A DNA stretch of 64,000 nt from DAOVXM01 sp963746255 (GCA_963746255.1 CAVVAJ010000007.1:186001-250000); one strand, 5' to 3'. Shown: positions 45,975-55,538, counted from the first letter of the stretch. Translations and numbers: made by a program. Notes: generated from the letters alone by a model not told the origin.

Positions 45975-47270
45975 CTATTTTGTTTCTATTGCAATGGTTA
46001 ATATCTCGTCACCGGGTGGTAAAGCCAAGCCTGTTGAGGGGTCGCGTGCTGATATGCTTTCTGCGACATCCATACCAGCGATCACCCTCCCAAAGATTGT
46101 ATACCCATCATTCAGGTCTGGTCTAGGATTGTAGGTTATGAAAAATTGGCTGCCGTTGCTGTCAGGACCTGCATTCGCCATGGCTACGACACCAGCTTTG
46201 TCAAATGCCATGTCGGAGGATTCATTAGCAAACGCATAGCCAGGTCCTCCAAATCCTGTTCCACTCGGATCACCTGCTTGAGCGATGGACCCGGGTAGGA
46301 CGCGGTGGAATGTGACACCGTCGTACCATCCTTCTTCGGCGAGGAAGATAAAGTTGTTCACCGCGATCGGAGCTTTATCAGGATACAGCTCAATTACGAT
46401 ATCACCTTTTTTAGTGCTCAAAGTGGCTATGTACTCATTTGATGGATCAATAGTCATTTTCGGGCAAGATGTATATTGGATTTTCTCCAATAAAGTTAAT
46501 TCTGTGATCGCAGTGATGTACGTTTCGCTGAATGGCATATCGTTGGGCCATAGCTGCCCGTTAAGCAGCAGTAGCGGTGTGCCAGGCAATCCAGAATCGG
46601 CACCATGTTCATATGCTTCCGCTATTAAATTTGTAACTTCTTCACTTGTAAGATCATTCGCAAACTGCTCTTCATCCAATCCCAACTCGCCAGCTTGTTG
46701 GATAACCCACTCGGAAAACTCTGCCTCACTCATGCCTGACCACTCGTTCTGTGCAGCGAAGAGCAGGTCATGCATAGCCCAAAACTCACCTTGTATCCCC
46801 GCAGCCTCGGAAGCTTGTGCCGATAACGCTGCCAATTCATGTATGCTGTTCAGGGGGAAGTGGCGGTACACAACACGAACGTCATTGGGGTACCTGTCTT
46901 TGATACGCGCCAGCACGGACGCAAGAGATGCGCAGCCCGGTCACTGGAAGTCACCGTATTCTAATATTGTGACATATGCATCACTGGGACCATACACCCA
47001 ATCTTCATCACTTACGGCCGGAAAGACCGATTGTTGAGTGGGACCTGGGGTTGGGAACGGGCTTTCAACCGTGCAGCCACTATTAGGTTCTCCTTGGGAG
47101 ATGAGAGCCTCACTTGTCGTTGTGGGACTAACCGCGACCTTGGTATCAGTTGGTATAGGCGGGTTGGTTGCTGTTGGTGCTGCAGTAGGTTCGATAGCTG
47201 CTGTAGTACCGCTGCTGCAAGCTGAAAGGGTAACAATTAATATCAACAGAGTTAGGGATGTTTTTTTCAA
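45975..47270 (-). CDS. Candidate selenoprotein: DsbA-type thioredoxin fused to cyclophilin peptidyl-prolyl isomerase (lipoprotein; in-frame UGA)
   Basis: ATG 47270 starts a lipoprotein signal (LLILIVTLSACSSG) and a Thr/Pro-rich linker. A DsbA/thioredoxin-4 domain follows: TILEYGDFQ-UGA-PGC, then VRVVYRHFPLNSIHELA and GLPGTPLLLLNGQLW. From about residue 265 a complete cyclophilin domain follows (DIVIELYPDKAPIAVNNFI, VTFHRVLPGSIAQAGDP, NGSQFFITYNP, YTIFGRVIAGMDV). The only interruption in 432 codons is TGA at 46941-46943, at the place of the first cysteine of the CxxC redox motif. Selenocysteine would give UPGC. A nonsense mutation from TGC/TGT is the alternative; no sel genes are in the window. 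The protein would form disulfides and isomerise prolines outside the membrane. Confidence 0.8.
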
Positions 47271-47396
47271 GTCATTTCCTCCAATGAGCGATCGATCTCC
47301 AATATGTACCGGTAAAATTTCTCGTTAACATTCATGCAGACAAAAAAGGATTTTACCAGGTCTCAAACTACCTGTCATGGTTAGTAGGGGTATGGG

Positions 47397-48647
47397 TCAA
47401 GATGATTTACTGAACTCGTTTTGAAGCTGTTCGAAAGAAGTCATCCAGGACATGCGGTTGATGAACTCTGCTAGCGTATCACTATCTGATCTTAGCTGAC
47501 GAACTGCCTCTCCAACAGGATCTTCTCCCGCAGGACCGCCGGGTTGGTCGGCGTAAGCCCCGTGAAAAGCAAAATAGGCTTGGTTGAGCTTGCGAATCAG
47601 GTAGCCGTTTTCCCAAAAGAATAAACGCCTCACCTCCATATAAGATTCTGCTTCGTTTACTCTGCCTTCCATTAATAGCTGGTCCACGGTTTCACGCGTC
47701 GTTCGCATTTCTGTCCGATAGTCAAATACTGGCTCAACGGGTGTCTCATCCGCAGGAAGAGTTTCCATTTCCTGTTGGGGGGGTAATAGTTCTGGGTAGT
47801 ATTTTTCCATCAGCATCAAGCCGATCTCTTTTCCTGCTATAGCAGCAGTAGTCTCATTCATCGTACGCAGTTCGGGGCTGGTAAGATAATTCACCCCCAG
47901 TGGTCTGAGAGACAAAAAATTATGGATCCATTCATGAGCGATTACTTCCGTCAGCCAGTTTATGTCGCTGGTTCGGTTGATCATTGTTGGATAGATTCCA
48001 ATTCCACCAATTCGGACCACCAAAGAAGATACATCTAACTCTTTATCCACCTTGGATTCCAGCGCTATTTGTTCTTCGACCGAGAGATCGGGATTGATCG
48101 ATATGTTCGCGTCTTGTTTAATTTCATCTCTTGGGGAGACAATCAAAGCATGCGGTAACGCAGTGCTGTGAAAGAGTATCGGGGGAAGTGGTTGTCCTGA
48201 GATTGTTAGCCCTGCTTGTGCCACGATGTAGGTTAGCTGTGTTTGGAGTATGGACTCAGCAAACGGCGCAATCTGTACGCGGCGTTTGTTCAACTCTTCG
48301 AGTTCAGCTCGATATTCGGCGGACGATTTATCTGGATTGAGTACTTCTGGATCGGCGTATATCGTTGCTAAGTGGTATTCGAGCGCCTGACTGCGGTCAA
48401 TCAAATCCAGGTACTCTACTGCCAGTTGGTGGTTGTCTTCTGGTGATAAATAACTGTGGACACCAAGCGCGAATTGGTTAAGCTTTATGGTCAAAGCATC
48501 AATGGTCCAAGTGACGTAATCGAACTCAATATCGCGGGTAAAGGCGCGTATGTTTTCTACTTGCTCACCAGGAAATACTGCGCTGGCCCCAAGCAGAACG
48601 ATAGATATCGCGACAAGTATGATCAGCCTCAGCATCTTTCTAATCAT
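47397..48647 (-). CDS. Membrane-anchored or secreted protein with an HExxH zinc-peptidase-like motif
   Basis: The 416-residue protein has an N-terminal signal or anchor helix (LIILVAISIVLLGASAVF), a long helical region, and the motif WLTEVIAHEWIHNFLSL (HEWIH). A later glutamate in MNETTAAIAGKEIG could be the third zinc ligand, as in gluzincin-type enzymes. No known family is otherwise recognised. The layout suggests an extracytoplasmic metallopeptidase. Single-gene unit on the minus strand, divergent from the epimerase gene. Confidence 0.6.
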   Translation of the reverse strand: MIRKMLRLIILVAISIVLLGASAVFPGEQVENIRAFTRDIEFDYVTWTIDALTIKLNQFALGVHSYLSPEDNHQLAVEYLDLIDRSQALEYHLATIYADPEVLNPDKSSAEYRAELEELNKRRVQIAPFAESILQTQLTYIVAQAGLTISGQPLPPILFHSTALPHALIVSPRDEIKQDANISINPDLSVEEQIALESKVDKELDVSSLVVRIGGIGIYPTMINRTSDINWLTEVIAHEWIHNFLSLRPLGVNYLTSPELRTMNETTAAIAGKEIGLMLMEKYYPELLPPQQEMETLPADETPVEPVFDYRTEMRTTRETVDQLLMEGRVNEAESYMEVRRLFFWENGYLIRKLNQAYFAFHGAYADQPGGPAGEDPVGEAVRQLRSDSDTLAEFINRMSWMTSFEQLQNEFSKSS

Positions 48648-48758
48648 GCGTAATTACCATTCAAATGCGGTACGATTTCATGATGATAATTGCCCATGGG
48701 GATGTAGTCAATTACGCCTGCATTAAGACTTTCTCATGTCATGCTATAATCAGCGGCG

Positions 48759-49709
48759 ATGAATTTCCTCATTACCGGCGTTGCGGGTTTCTTGGGCGCA
48801 GCGCTAGCAAATAAGCTGGCTCGTGAAGGTCATCAGGTTCGGGGCATTGATGACCTATCAACTGGCAACCCACAAGCCTTATCACCGGATGTCCATTTCA
48901 CCCGTGGGGATGTGAATGACCGGCCCAAATTGTGGACGTTACTGCAAGATGTGGACTGTGTCTATCATTTAGCCGCACGGGTTTCCGTGCAGGAGTCAGT
49001 TCTTTATCCACGTGAGTACAATGCGGCAAATGTGGGTGGGACGGTCAGCTTGATGGAAGCAATGCGTGATGTAGGGGTGCGTCGGGTTGTTTTTATATCC
49101 TCAGGTGCTGTTTATGGTGATCAAGACCCTCAACCTTTGCAGGAGGGTATCCACCCAAATCCGCGCTCACCCTACGCGGTATCAAAACTCGCCGCCGAAT
49201 ACTATGTACGGACAATTGGTGACTTGTGGGGGATGGAGACGGTCAGCTTGCGGGTATTCAATGCGTATGGCCCCGGACAGCCCTTGCCTGCCTCTCATCC
49301 GCCCGTAATTGCACAATTCCTGCGTCAGGTGATGCGCGGCGGCACATTGGTCGTGCATGGCGAAGGGACACAAACGCGAGATTATGTTTTTGTGGATGAT
49401 GTAGTACGCTGCATGATAGCCGCATCGACTATCTCAGATCTCAACGGCCTCGTGATCAATGTTGGCAGCGGCACCGAAACCAGTATTAGAGAAATTGTAC
49501 GCTTAGTGCTTCAAGAGAGTGGTGGCGATGCAGAGGTGCTTTACAGCCCTCGGACAAATCCAGGCGTAACGCGTATGTGTGCAGATCTATCGCTTGCTAA
49601 AAAGGTTCTCGGGTACCAACCTAGCGTTGCTTTAGAGGATGGCATCCGTTTAACCCTGGGACGGGATGTACGTTTTAAGGGAGAATTACCGACCCGACCG
49701 ATCAGTTGA
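48759..49709 (+). CDS. NAD-dependent epimerase/dehydratase (UDP-glucose 4-epimerase-like)
   Basis: The 316-residue protein begins with MNFLITGVAGFLGAALANKL, contains VDCVYHLAARVSVQESV, SSGAVYGD, the catalytic YxxxK (YAVSK) and SLRVFNAYGPGQ, and ends with a sugar-binding region (TRDYVFVDDVVRCMI, INVGSGTETSIREI). This is the extended SDR subfamily acting on UDP-sugars. The substrate is not settled by sequence. A truncated guaB copy lies immediately downstream in opposite orientation. Confidence 0.9.
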   Translation: MNFLITGVAGFLGAALANKLAREGHQVRGIDDLSTGNPQALSPDVHFTRGDVNDRPKLWTLLQDVDCVYHLAARVSVQESVLYPREYNAANVGGTVSLMEAMRDVGVRRVVFISSGAVYGDQDPQPLQEGIHPNPRSPYAVSKLAAEYYVRTIGDLWGMETVSLRVFNAYGPGQPLPASHPPVIAQFLRQVMRGGTLVVHGEGTQTRDYVFVDDVVRCMIAASTISDLNGLVINVGSGTETSIREIVRLVLQESGGDAEVLYSPRTNPGVTRMCADLSLAKKVLGYQPSVALEDGIRLTLGRDVRFKGELPTRPIS

Positions 49710-49739
49710 ACTACTGGTAGGGTTATGCCAACCAATAAA

Positions 49740-50190
49740 AAACCCACGTCGGGTGGTTTTGATGCGATGAGTGCTGCGGGGGTGATTTTGATGAATTCTG
49801 CATGCTCCCAAAGATCGGTGATTGATTTCGCTCCAGCATAACTCCTACCTGAACGCAGGCCTCCCACAATGTGGTAAAGGATCTCGCTGACCTTACCGCG
49901 GTACGGGATGACTCCTTCAACACCTTCGGGTATGACAACCTCCCATATATCCGGCTCGACCGCACCCAATTTCTCGAACTCTTTACGAGGGATATTTGCT
50001 GATAATGAAGCCATTCCGCCAACAACTTTGAATCGGCGGCCATTGCGAACTACAGCCGGACTGTGGCTCTCCTCTGTCCCCGCCAGCATACTTCCCAACA
50101 TGACTCTGCTGGCACCTGCTGCTGATGTCTAGGTCTTATCACCGGGTTTACGGATACCGCCAGCATGTGACGTGGCAATTGTCATATCTG
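49740..50190 (-). pseudogene. Remnant of the 3' end of an IMP dehydrogenase/GMP reductase-like gene
   Basis: The minus strand encodes GGIRKPGDKT, then an in-frame TAG, then ASRVMLGSMLAGTEES, RNGRRFKVVGGMASLSA, PEGVEGVIPYRGKVSEILY, HIVGGLRSGRSYAGAKSITDL and FIKITPAAL. These are the C-terminal third of IMPDH-type proteins. The catalytic cysteine loop and everything upstream are missing, and one stop interrupts the remainder. The open frame runs on past 49740 into the neighbouring gene without homology. A working guaB must be elsewhere. Confidence 0.75.
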
Positions 50191-50447
50191 TCTCGGAAAC
50201 AGAATCCATTTTTACACTGAAAATTGAGGTGGAAAATTTTATCGACGCGAGCCGCTAAGTGGAAATACCTGCGTCGGAACAACATTGAATATCTGACCGT
50301 TTTAGCACCAGCAGCAGATCGTCATATGTTAAACCAAGGAGTTCTTAGATAGTCACAACCAGGTCTAACAATAACCACTGGTATGGCCGATTTTGTATAC
50401 TAGTGATCACTCCCGAGTCCTGGTTAATTCTATTGTACAATATCTCT

Positions 50448-51047
50448 GTGATATCAAAAGCCCATCTTGAACGTGAATTTTTCACCAGGAACACTCTGCA
50501 CGTAGCTAGAGAAATCCTCGGGGCGCGGTTGGTGCGGGTTGTGGAGGGCAAGCAATTGTCTGGTATTATCGTTGAAACAGAGGCCTACCTAGGTGAGCAG
50601 GATTTAGGGTGCCATGCAAGAGCCGGAAGGACTTCAAGAACGCAGATCATGTATGGTCCACCTGGCCATGCGTATGTATACTTTACTTACGGAATGCATT
50701 GGATGTTAAATATCGTCACCGAACGCGAGAACGAACCAGCGGCAATCTTGATCCGCGCTGTGGTACCGGTTGAGGGGCTTGATTACATAGCTAAGCGGCG
50801 TGTGGGAAGACCACGCTCGGAGTGGACAAATGGCCCAGCCAAGCTGTGTCAGGCATTTAATATTACGGGTGCTGAAAATGGCTTAGATATCTGCCTGCCT
50901 GGCGGTTCGATCTGGGTAGAAAGAAACCAGACGATCCCAGATTCCAGCGTGACTAATTCCCCTCGTGTGGGGTTAAATAATGTACCAGAACCCTGGAACA
51001 GCATCCCCTGGCGCTTCTGGGTAAGTAAAGAATTCTTGTTAGGTTGA
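50448..51047 (+). CDS. 3-methyladenine DNA glycosylase (AAG/MPG family)
   Basis: The protein of about 199 residues matches the alkyladenine DNA glycosylase fold: FFTRNTLHVAREILGARLVR, the active-site IVETEAYLGEQDLGCHARAGRT, IMYGPPGHAYVYFTYGMHWMLNIV, and NGPAKLCQAFNI, ending WRFWVSKE. It excises alkylated purines. Two GTG starts are possible; 50448 is chosen because the upstream extension is not conserved-looking. No partner genes; fabI follows after 66 bp. Confidence 0.9.
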   Translation: MISKAHLEREFFTRNTLHVAREILGARLVRVVEGKQLSGIIVETEAYLGEQDLGCHARAGRTSRTQIMYGPPGHAYVYFTYGMHWMLNIVTERENEPAAILIRAVVPVEGLDYIAKRRVGRPRSEWTNGPAKLCQAFNITGAENGLDICLPGGSIWVERNQTIPDSSVTNSPRVGLNNVPEPWNSIPWRFWVSKEFLLG

Positions 51048-51113
51048 ATTATGGTTCTAAAACAACGATCATATGGGTATTATGATTATTGATCGGATGA
51101 AATGGAGGCAACG

Positions 51114-51896
51114 ATGGGTATCTTAGATGGTAAGAATGCACTTGTATTTGGAATTGCGAACTACCGTTCAATTGCTTGGGGGATCGCAAAGGCTTTCTAT
51201 GAACACGGTGCGACAGTCGGTTTGAGCTATGCTGGTGAAGTTTTGGAGAAGCGCGTACGTCCTTTGGGGGAAGAGATTGGAGCTGAGTTTGTCGAACCCT
51301 GTGATGTCACGAAAGACGATCAGATTACGGGTATAGCTGCAAAAGCTGCTGAAAAATTCGGGACTATTGATATCTTAGTACACGCCATTGCATTTGCCAA
51401 CCGCGATGAATTAAATGGCCCGTATTATGATACCACTCGAGAAGGCTTCCATATGGCCATGGATATTAGTGTATATTCTTTTACTGCCCTGGCGAGAGCT
51501 TTTCAACCGATACTACGTCCGGGGGGAGCGTTGGTGACGTTGACATACTATGGTGCCGAGAAGGTCTCCCCCCATTACAATGTGATGGGCGTGGCAAAGG
51601 CTGCTTTGGAATCTTCTGTACGATATCTGGCTTATGACCTGGGTGAACAAGGGGTGCGGGTTAACGCGATTTCTGCGGGACCTGTGCGAACACTAGCTGC
51701 GGCTGGTGTATCTGGATTTAAGACTATGTACAGTAAATTCCCCGAGGTAGCCCCTTTGCACCAAGGCATCACTATTGAAGATGTCGGTAATGCCGCTGTA
51801 TTCCTGTGTTCGGAATTAGCCGCGAAGACCACCGGTGAAGTGCTATATGTTGACTCGGGGTTCAATATCCTGGGTATTACCGAACCCGTTGAGTAG
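51114..51896 (+). CDS. fabI: Enoyl-[acyl-carrier-protein] reductase (NADH)
   Basis: The 260-residue SDR has the FabI features MGILDGKNALVFGIANYRSIAWGIA, the dinucleotide site with VEPCDVTKDDQI, and the catalytic Y-x6-K (YNVMGVAK) preceded by LTYYGAEKVSPH. The end LYVDSGFNILG is typical. It carries out the last step of fatty acid elongation. GGAGG stands eight bases before the ATG at 51114. The bactofilin gene follows after 14 bp, so they may be cotranscribed. Confidence 0.95.
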   Translation: MGILDGKNALVFGIANYRSIAWGIAKAFYEHGATVGLSYAGEVLEKRVRPLGEEIGAEFVEPCDVTKDDQITGIAAKAAEKFGTIDILVHAIAFANRDELNGPYYDTTREGFHMAMDISVYSFTALARAFQPILRPGGALVTLTYYGAEKVSPHYNVMGVAKAALESSVRYLAYDLGEQGVRVNAISAGPVRTLAAAGVSGFKTMYSKFPEVAPLHQGITIEDVGNAAVFLCSELAAKTTGEVLYVDSGFNILGITEPVE

Positions 51897-51910
51897 AAGG
51901 ACAGGTCTCT

Positions 51911-52354
51911 ATGTTCCGCAGGCGTGAAGATACAACCCCCTTAGCCTCCCAACCCGCTCCTACTGAGCGAGTGACCTCTGTTTTAGGTACGGGCATAAAC
52001 TGGCACGGTAATCTAAGCGGAAGTGGTGGTGTGCGTATTGAAGGAGCTTTTGAAGGTGATATCACACTGAGAGGCTTGTTGGTCGTTGGTGAAACAGGCC
52101 GGGTAACTTGTAAACACCTGCAGGCCAATGTGGTGATCGTTGCGGGTGCAGTGCGGGGAGATATCACTGCTGAGAAAGTGGAAATTCGCACGACCGGCAG
52201 AGTCTGGGGGGATGTCGTTACCGCTGCATTCTCAACCGAAGAGGGGGCATTTCTCCGCGGGCAAATTCGGATGGAGGAAGAAGTCGAGGTTGGCGTGAAT
52301 AATTTACCAGAAGAGCAGCCGGTACGGGAGGAAGAACTATCCGGAGAAGATTGA
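51911..52354 (+). CDS. Bactofilin-type polymer-forming protein
   Basis: The 147-residue protein has a polar N-terminus and a right-handed beta-helix core: VLGTGINWHGNLSGSGGVRIEGAFEGDITLRGLLVVGETGRVTCKHL. VVIVAGAVRGDITAEKVEI follows, with an acidic C-terminal tail. This is the DUF583/bactofilin pattern. Bactofilins assemble into membrane-associated filaments that organise the cell envelope. A strong terminator follows at 52377-52413. Confidence 0.9.
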   Translation: MFRRREDTTPLASQPAPTERVTSVLGTGINWHGNLSGSGGVRIEGAFEGDITLRGLLVVGETGRVTCKHLQANVVIVAGAVRGDITAEKVEIRTTGRVWGDVVTAAFSTEEGAFLRGQIRMEEEVEVGVNNLPEEQPVREEELSGED

Positions 52355-52376
52355 TTATCTATGATAATTACGAGAT

Positions 52377-52413
52377 GAAAAAGCATCAGATATCATGAAT
52401 CTGATGCTTTTTT
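52377..52413. terminator. Bidirectional intrinsic terminator
   Basis: GCATCAGAT and ATCTGATGC form a perfect nine-base stem around a short loop, flanked by AAAA and TTTTTT. It ends the fabI-bactofilin unit and, from the other side, can end the DUF5667/DUF5666 gene. Confidence 0.85.
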
Positions 52414-52451
52414 GTGTAGTTGGAGTGTTCTTCTTTGTCGATACCCAGCCC

Positions 52452-53915
52452 CTATTCGCCATCCTGTGGTTCGATATCAGAGCTTTGATCTTTTCCGTCC
52501 TCTTCTATAGGATCATCTTGCTCTGTATCACTCTCATAATCCTCGTCGTCATCATTCTCTTGGTCGTCTCCGCCACCGCTATTATCGTCTAAATCTTCGT
52601 CATCTGCGTTACCATCATCATCGCTAATTCCATCATCTTGTTCTTCGTCATTGGAGTTGGATTCTTCATCACCGTCGGATATATCGTCTGAATCGGCGGG
52701 TTTCTCTTCATCTTGATCGTCTATATCGTTGTCATCCACATCATCTATTGCTTCGGCGCCATTGTTGTCACCTTCATCCTCATGTGTTTTTTCTGCACCA
52801 TCAGTTTGTTGGGATTCGTTATCCAGGGAAAGGGGTTCAAGTATTAGCGCAGTTAACATACCATTTTGATCAACAAGTACAGTGATGTGTGCCCAGCTTC
52901 CACTAGTTACCCCCTTCGATACCACGGCACTATCGGTGAGAAGGATAGTTTTCCCATCAATGCTTATCGATTTATCGGTTAGCATGTCAACTATACCGCT
53001 GAAACTGATTTCAAACGGTACAAAGCTGGGGCTAAGAGGAGCAACGGAAAGGATTGCACGAGCATACAAGCTTCCATCATCGCTTGAATATACAAGAACA
53101 CGGACTTGGTCACCAATCACAAGAGCTGGATTGATTTGGGTATTTGGAGCAATCACAAATTTGGTTGTGCCGATTGTCCATCCGTCATTGCCTATATCGT
53201 TTATGATATCTGTGATTTCATAATATCGGAGATGAAGCTCATCTGCAGCAATCCGGCCGTTTGGACTCGTAGATCCTTCGACTTCTACGACTTGTCCTAT
53301 TAGGACATCTCCAATTATCTTTGTCTCCGGGGAGATTTGGACCTTTATTCCGCTAACTACCCATATCTCGGGAGACATCTCTTGGACTGTGCCTTCCATA
53401 GATATTTGCACAGTTCGTTTAAGTTGCAGCAGCTCTGACACTTCTTCGGTGCGCCGTTGGGTGTAATCTACTTCTATTTGGTGTTTCTTCTCGACATTGT
53501 TTGCGAGCTGTAAACGTACAGTTTCGGCTGCCCGTTTTACCGGATAGAGTGTGTCACCAGGTAATGTCTTGGCTGAAGTGATAATCAAGCCGTTGAAACT
53601 GATCATCAGCACAATCACTAAAGCTATGAATGACATTGCCAGACGTGGGACGCGGAAATATGTCAGCAGTGGTCTATGAGTTTTGCGCAATTTAGCTGCT
53701 TGTGCCAGCATGTTCATCCGACTGCGGTTCCTGGCGGTAGCAGGTACATGTTCGGAGGATAAACTTCGCCCTGCCTTGGTGGTAAACAGCAGTGGTTCAA
53801 GCTCGTCTGCAAGATCAGGGTACTTTGCTAGACAGTCCTGTATGCTGCGACCTGAATACATCGCAGTTATACAATCTTCAAGGGCGTCTAGTAATCTGTC
53901 ATTCATTTTTATCAT
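52452..53915 (-). CDS. DUF5667/DUF5666-like membrane protein with a very acidic C-terminal tail
   Basis: The 487-residue protein has an N-terminal cytoplasmic helical part (DRLLDALEDCITAM, CLAKYPDLADELEPLL), similar to anti-sigma-type proteins of Chloroflexota. One membrane helix follows (about 92-112), then the DUF5667 module (LPGDTLYPVKRAAETVRLQL), then beta-rich DUF5666-like repeats (MEGTVQEMSPEIWVVSGIKV; FSGIVDMLTDKSISIDGKT). From about residue 375 a tail of about 110 residues is mainly Asp/Glu with Ser/Gly/Asn. The tail may bind calcium or cations outside the cell. It lies 110 bp downstream of the cytochrome genes on the same strand. Confidence 0.7.
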   Translation of the reverse strand: MIKMNDRLLDALEDCITAMYSGRSIQDCLAKYPDLADELEPLLFTTKAGRSLSSEHVPATARNRSRMNMLAQAAKLRKTHRPLLTYFRVPRLAMSFIALVIVLMISFNGLIITSAKTLPGDTLYPVKRAAETVRLQLANNVEKKHQIEVDYTQRRTEEVSELLQLKRTVQISMEGTVQEMSPEIWVVSGIKVQISPETKIIGDVLIGQVVEVEGSTSPNGRIAADELHLRYYEITDIINDIGNDGWTIGTTKFVIAPNTQINPALVIGDQVRVLVYSSDDGSLYARAILSVAPLSPSFVPFEISFSGIVDMLTDKSISIDGKTILLTDSAVVSKGVTSGSWAHITVLVDQNGMLTALILEPLSLDNESQQTDGAEKTHEDEGDNNGAEAIDDVDDNDIDDQDEEKPADSDDISDGDEESNSNDEEQDDGISDDDGNADDEDLDDNSGGGDDQENDDDEDYESDTEQDDPIEEDGKDQSSDIEPQDGE

Positions 53916-54025
53916 GATACGGTTACTTCAATCAATGTTGTGATTAATTTTTCTCTATTTAGATAGTCGTAAATTTCATATAAAAGTTGCGTTGATTTCG
54001 ATAAGAATTAGATTAAGGGCCTAGA

Positions 54026-55486
54026 TTAGTCATCATCGTCTTGTTCCCTCTCGCCATTATCTTCGTGTTCCTGACCGGTGGGGTGGCAACGCATGCAATC
54101 GGCGAAACTGTCGATGCCTTCCTCACGGTGCTTGCTCTCAGTCTCACCCTGAGAATGTTCGTGACAGCTATAACAATCATACATGCTCAGCGAATTGGGG
54201 TGACAGGTGGTACAGGTGCTCCCACCGTTTTCACCGTGGTTGATCGGGAAGTTGTGTTGTTGTTCAAATCTGGCTGGAACCCATGCTTCCGTACTATGGC
54301 ACTCTCCGCAATCGGCACTGAAGATACCTTGATGAAAAGCGGGGTCGGCGTGACAGCTAGCACACTCCTGTGAAGGTTTTTGTAAAGCTGCCTCAATATG
54401 GCATTCCTGGCAGTTTAACGAGGCGTGAGATCCGGTTAGCGGGAAATTTGATAAAGAGTGATCGAAACTGGCGTCAGACCAACTTTCCGTGTTGTGACAA
54501 TCTTTGCACGAGCTGCTGAACTCAGCGCCATGTACATCGTTGTCAGCATGACAAGCGATACAATCTTTCCCTGTGCCTAGGTATTGGGCTTGTGGATGGC
54601 AGTTTTGGCACCTGACCCCAATGTGGGATCCAGTCAGAGGGAAGCTTGTCCGGTCATGATCGATTACCGCTTGGTTCCAATTGCTGGGGTTATGGCACTC
54701 AGCACAATCCATACCAAGCCCATTCTGGTGGGCATCGTCCTTGAGGTGACAATCAACGCAATCGCTGTCAACGGTTTGTAAATCTAGCAAAGAACGTGCA
54801 TCGATATGACACTCTTGACATCTAACCTTTGTATGTTTTCCCTCCAGTGGGTATCCAGAATCGAGATGGTTGAAATCGCTCCCATAAGTATCCAAGCCGT
54901 CATGGCAGGCGAGGCAATCTGCTCCGAATGCTGTTGCATGGTTGATTACAAATTCATGATTGATATGGTCATGACAAACTTGGCAGGTACCTGGGACAAA
55001 CTGGGTGATGTCAGATGCATGGCAATCATCACACTTGAATTCCTGCCCATCCTTATTATGTTGGTGGGCATCAAGTGAAAAACCGATTTTTGCGTGAGGG
55101 AAATTAGCCAGGGCAGCTACGGTCATGGAGGCAGTTGGACCATTATGGTCTGTGTGGCAGAGATGGCAATTATTTTCTAGACCTTGGGTGAGCATGATGA
55201 TATGGAACCCATTCTCATCCATGATATCTACGTGACATGCTAGACACCTGTCTGTCATAGATCCAGGTTCCCAAATCGCAGTGTGGCAGGCAGAACATCG
55301 CCCGCCGACATCGGCATGCGATGTAGCTCCATTTTTGGAGCGAGAACCTTGCTGGGCGTTTAGCGCTCCAGGACTAAAGAGCATCCCCCCTTGCACAACC
55401 GTATAGCCTGTGATCAAGAAAATAGTTGCCGATGTGACGAGCAATCCCATCCCGGATAAACAGCCTAATCTGCTTTTACTGTTCAA
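54026..55486 (-). CDS. Membrane-anchored multihaem c-type cytochrome, 18 CXXCH motifs
   Basis: The 486-residue protein has an N-terminal signal or anchor helix (CLSGMGLLVTSATIFLITGY) and 18 CXXCH sites, from CSACH and CLACH to CYSCH and CMRCH. Spacing includes repeated FPLTGSH units and many free histidines, which suits bis-histidine ligation. Its last three haem sites (CTTCH...CYSCH...CMRCH) resemble the ends of the 60320-61861 and 58110-60254 proteins. The C-terminus is acidic (EDNGEREQDDDD). The start is TTG. It lies 52 bp downstream of the membrane cytochrome gene and should be the acceptor for that protein. Confidence 0.92.
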   Translation of the reverse strand: MNSKSRLGCLSGMGLLVTSATIFLITGYTVVQGGMLFSPGALNAQQGSRSKNGATSHADVGGRCSACHTAIWEPGSMTDRCLACHVDIMDENGFHIIMLTQGLENNCHLCHTDHNGPTASMTVAALANFPHAKIGFSLDAHQHNKDGQEFKCDDCHASDITQFVPGTCQVCHDHINHEFVINHATAFGADCLACHDGLDTYGSDFNHLDSGYPLEGKHTKVRCQECHIDARSLLDLQTVDSDCVDCHLKDDAHQNGLGMDCAECHNPSNWNQAVIDHDRTSFPLTGSHIGVRCQNCHPQAQYLGTGKDCIACHADNDVHGAEFSSSCKDCHNTESWSDASFDHSLSNFPLTGSHASLNCQECHIEAALQKPSQECASCHADPAFHQGIFSADCGECHSTEAWVPARFEQQHNFPINHGENGGSTCTTCHPNSLSMYDCYSCHEHSQGETESKHREEGIDSFADCMRCHPTGQEHEDNGEREQDDDD

Positions 55487-55538
55487 GCGTTTTCCCCATC
55501 CTGGTGTTATGTCTGATAGCTACATTGTGATTCTCACG

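Noticed and set aside
46285..47037. Plus-strand ORF of 250 codons
   Set aside because: It is antisense to the DsbA-cyclophilin gene, whose domains are unmistakable.
54041..54373. Plus-strand ORF with hydrophobic stretches
   Set aside because: It is antisense to the 18-haem cytochrome; the repeats of Thr/Val/Ile arise from the reverse complement of Cys/His-rich codons.
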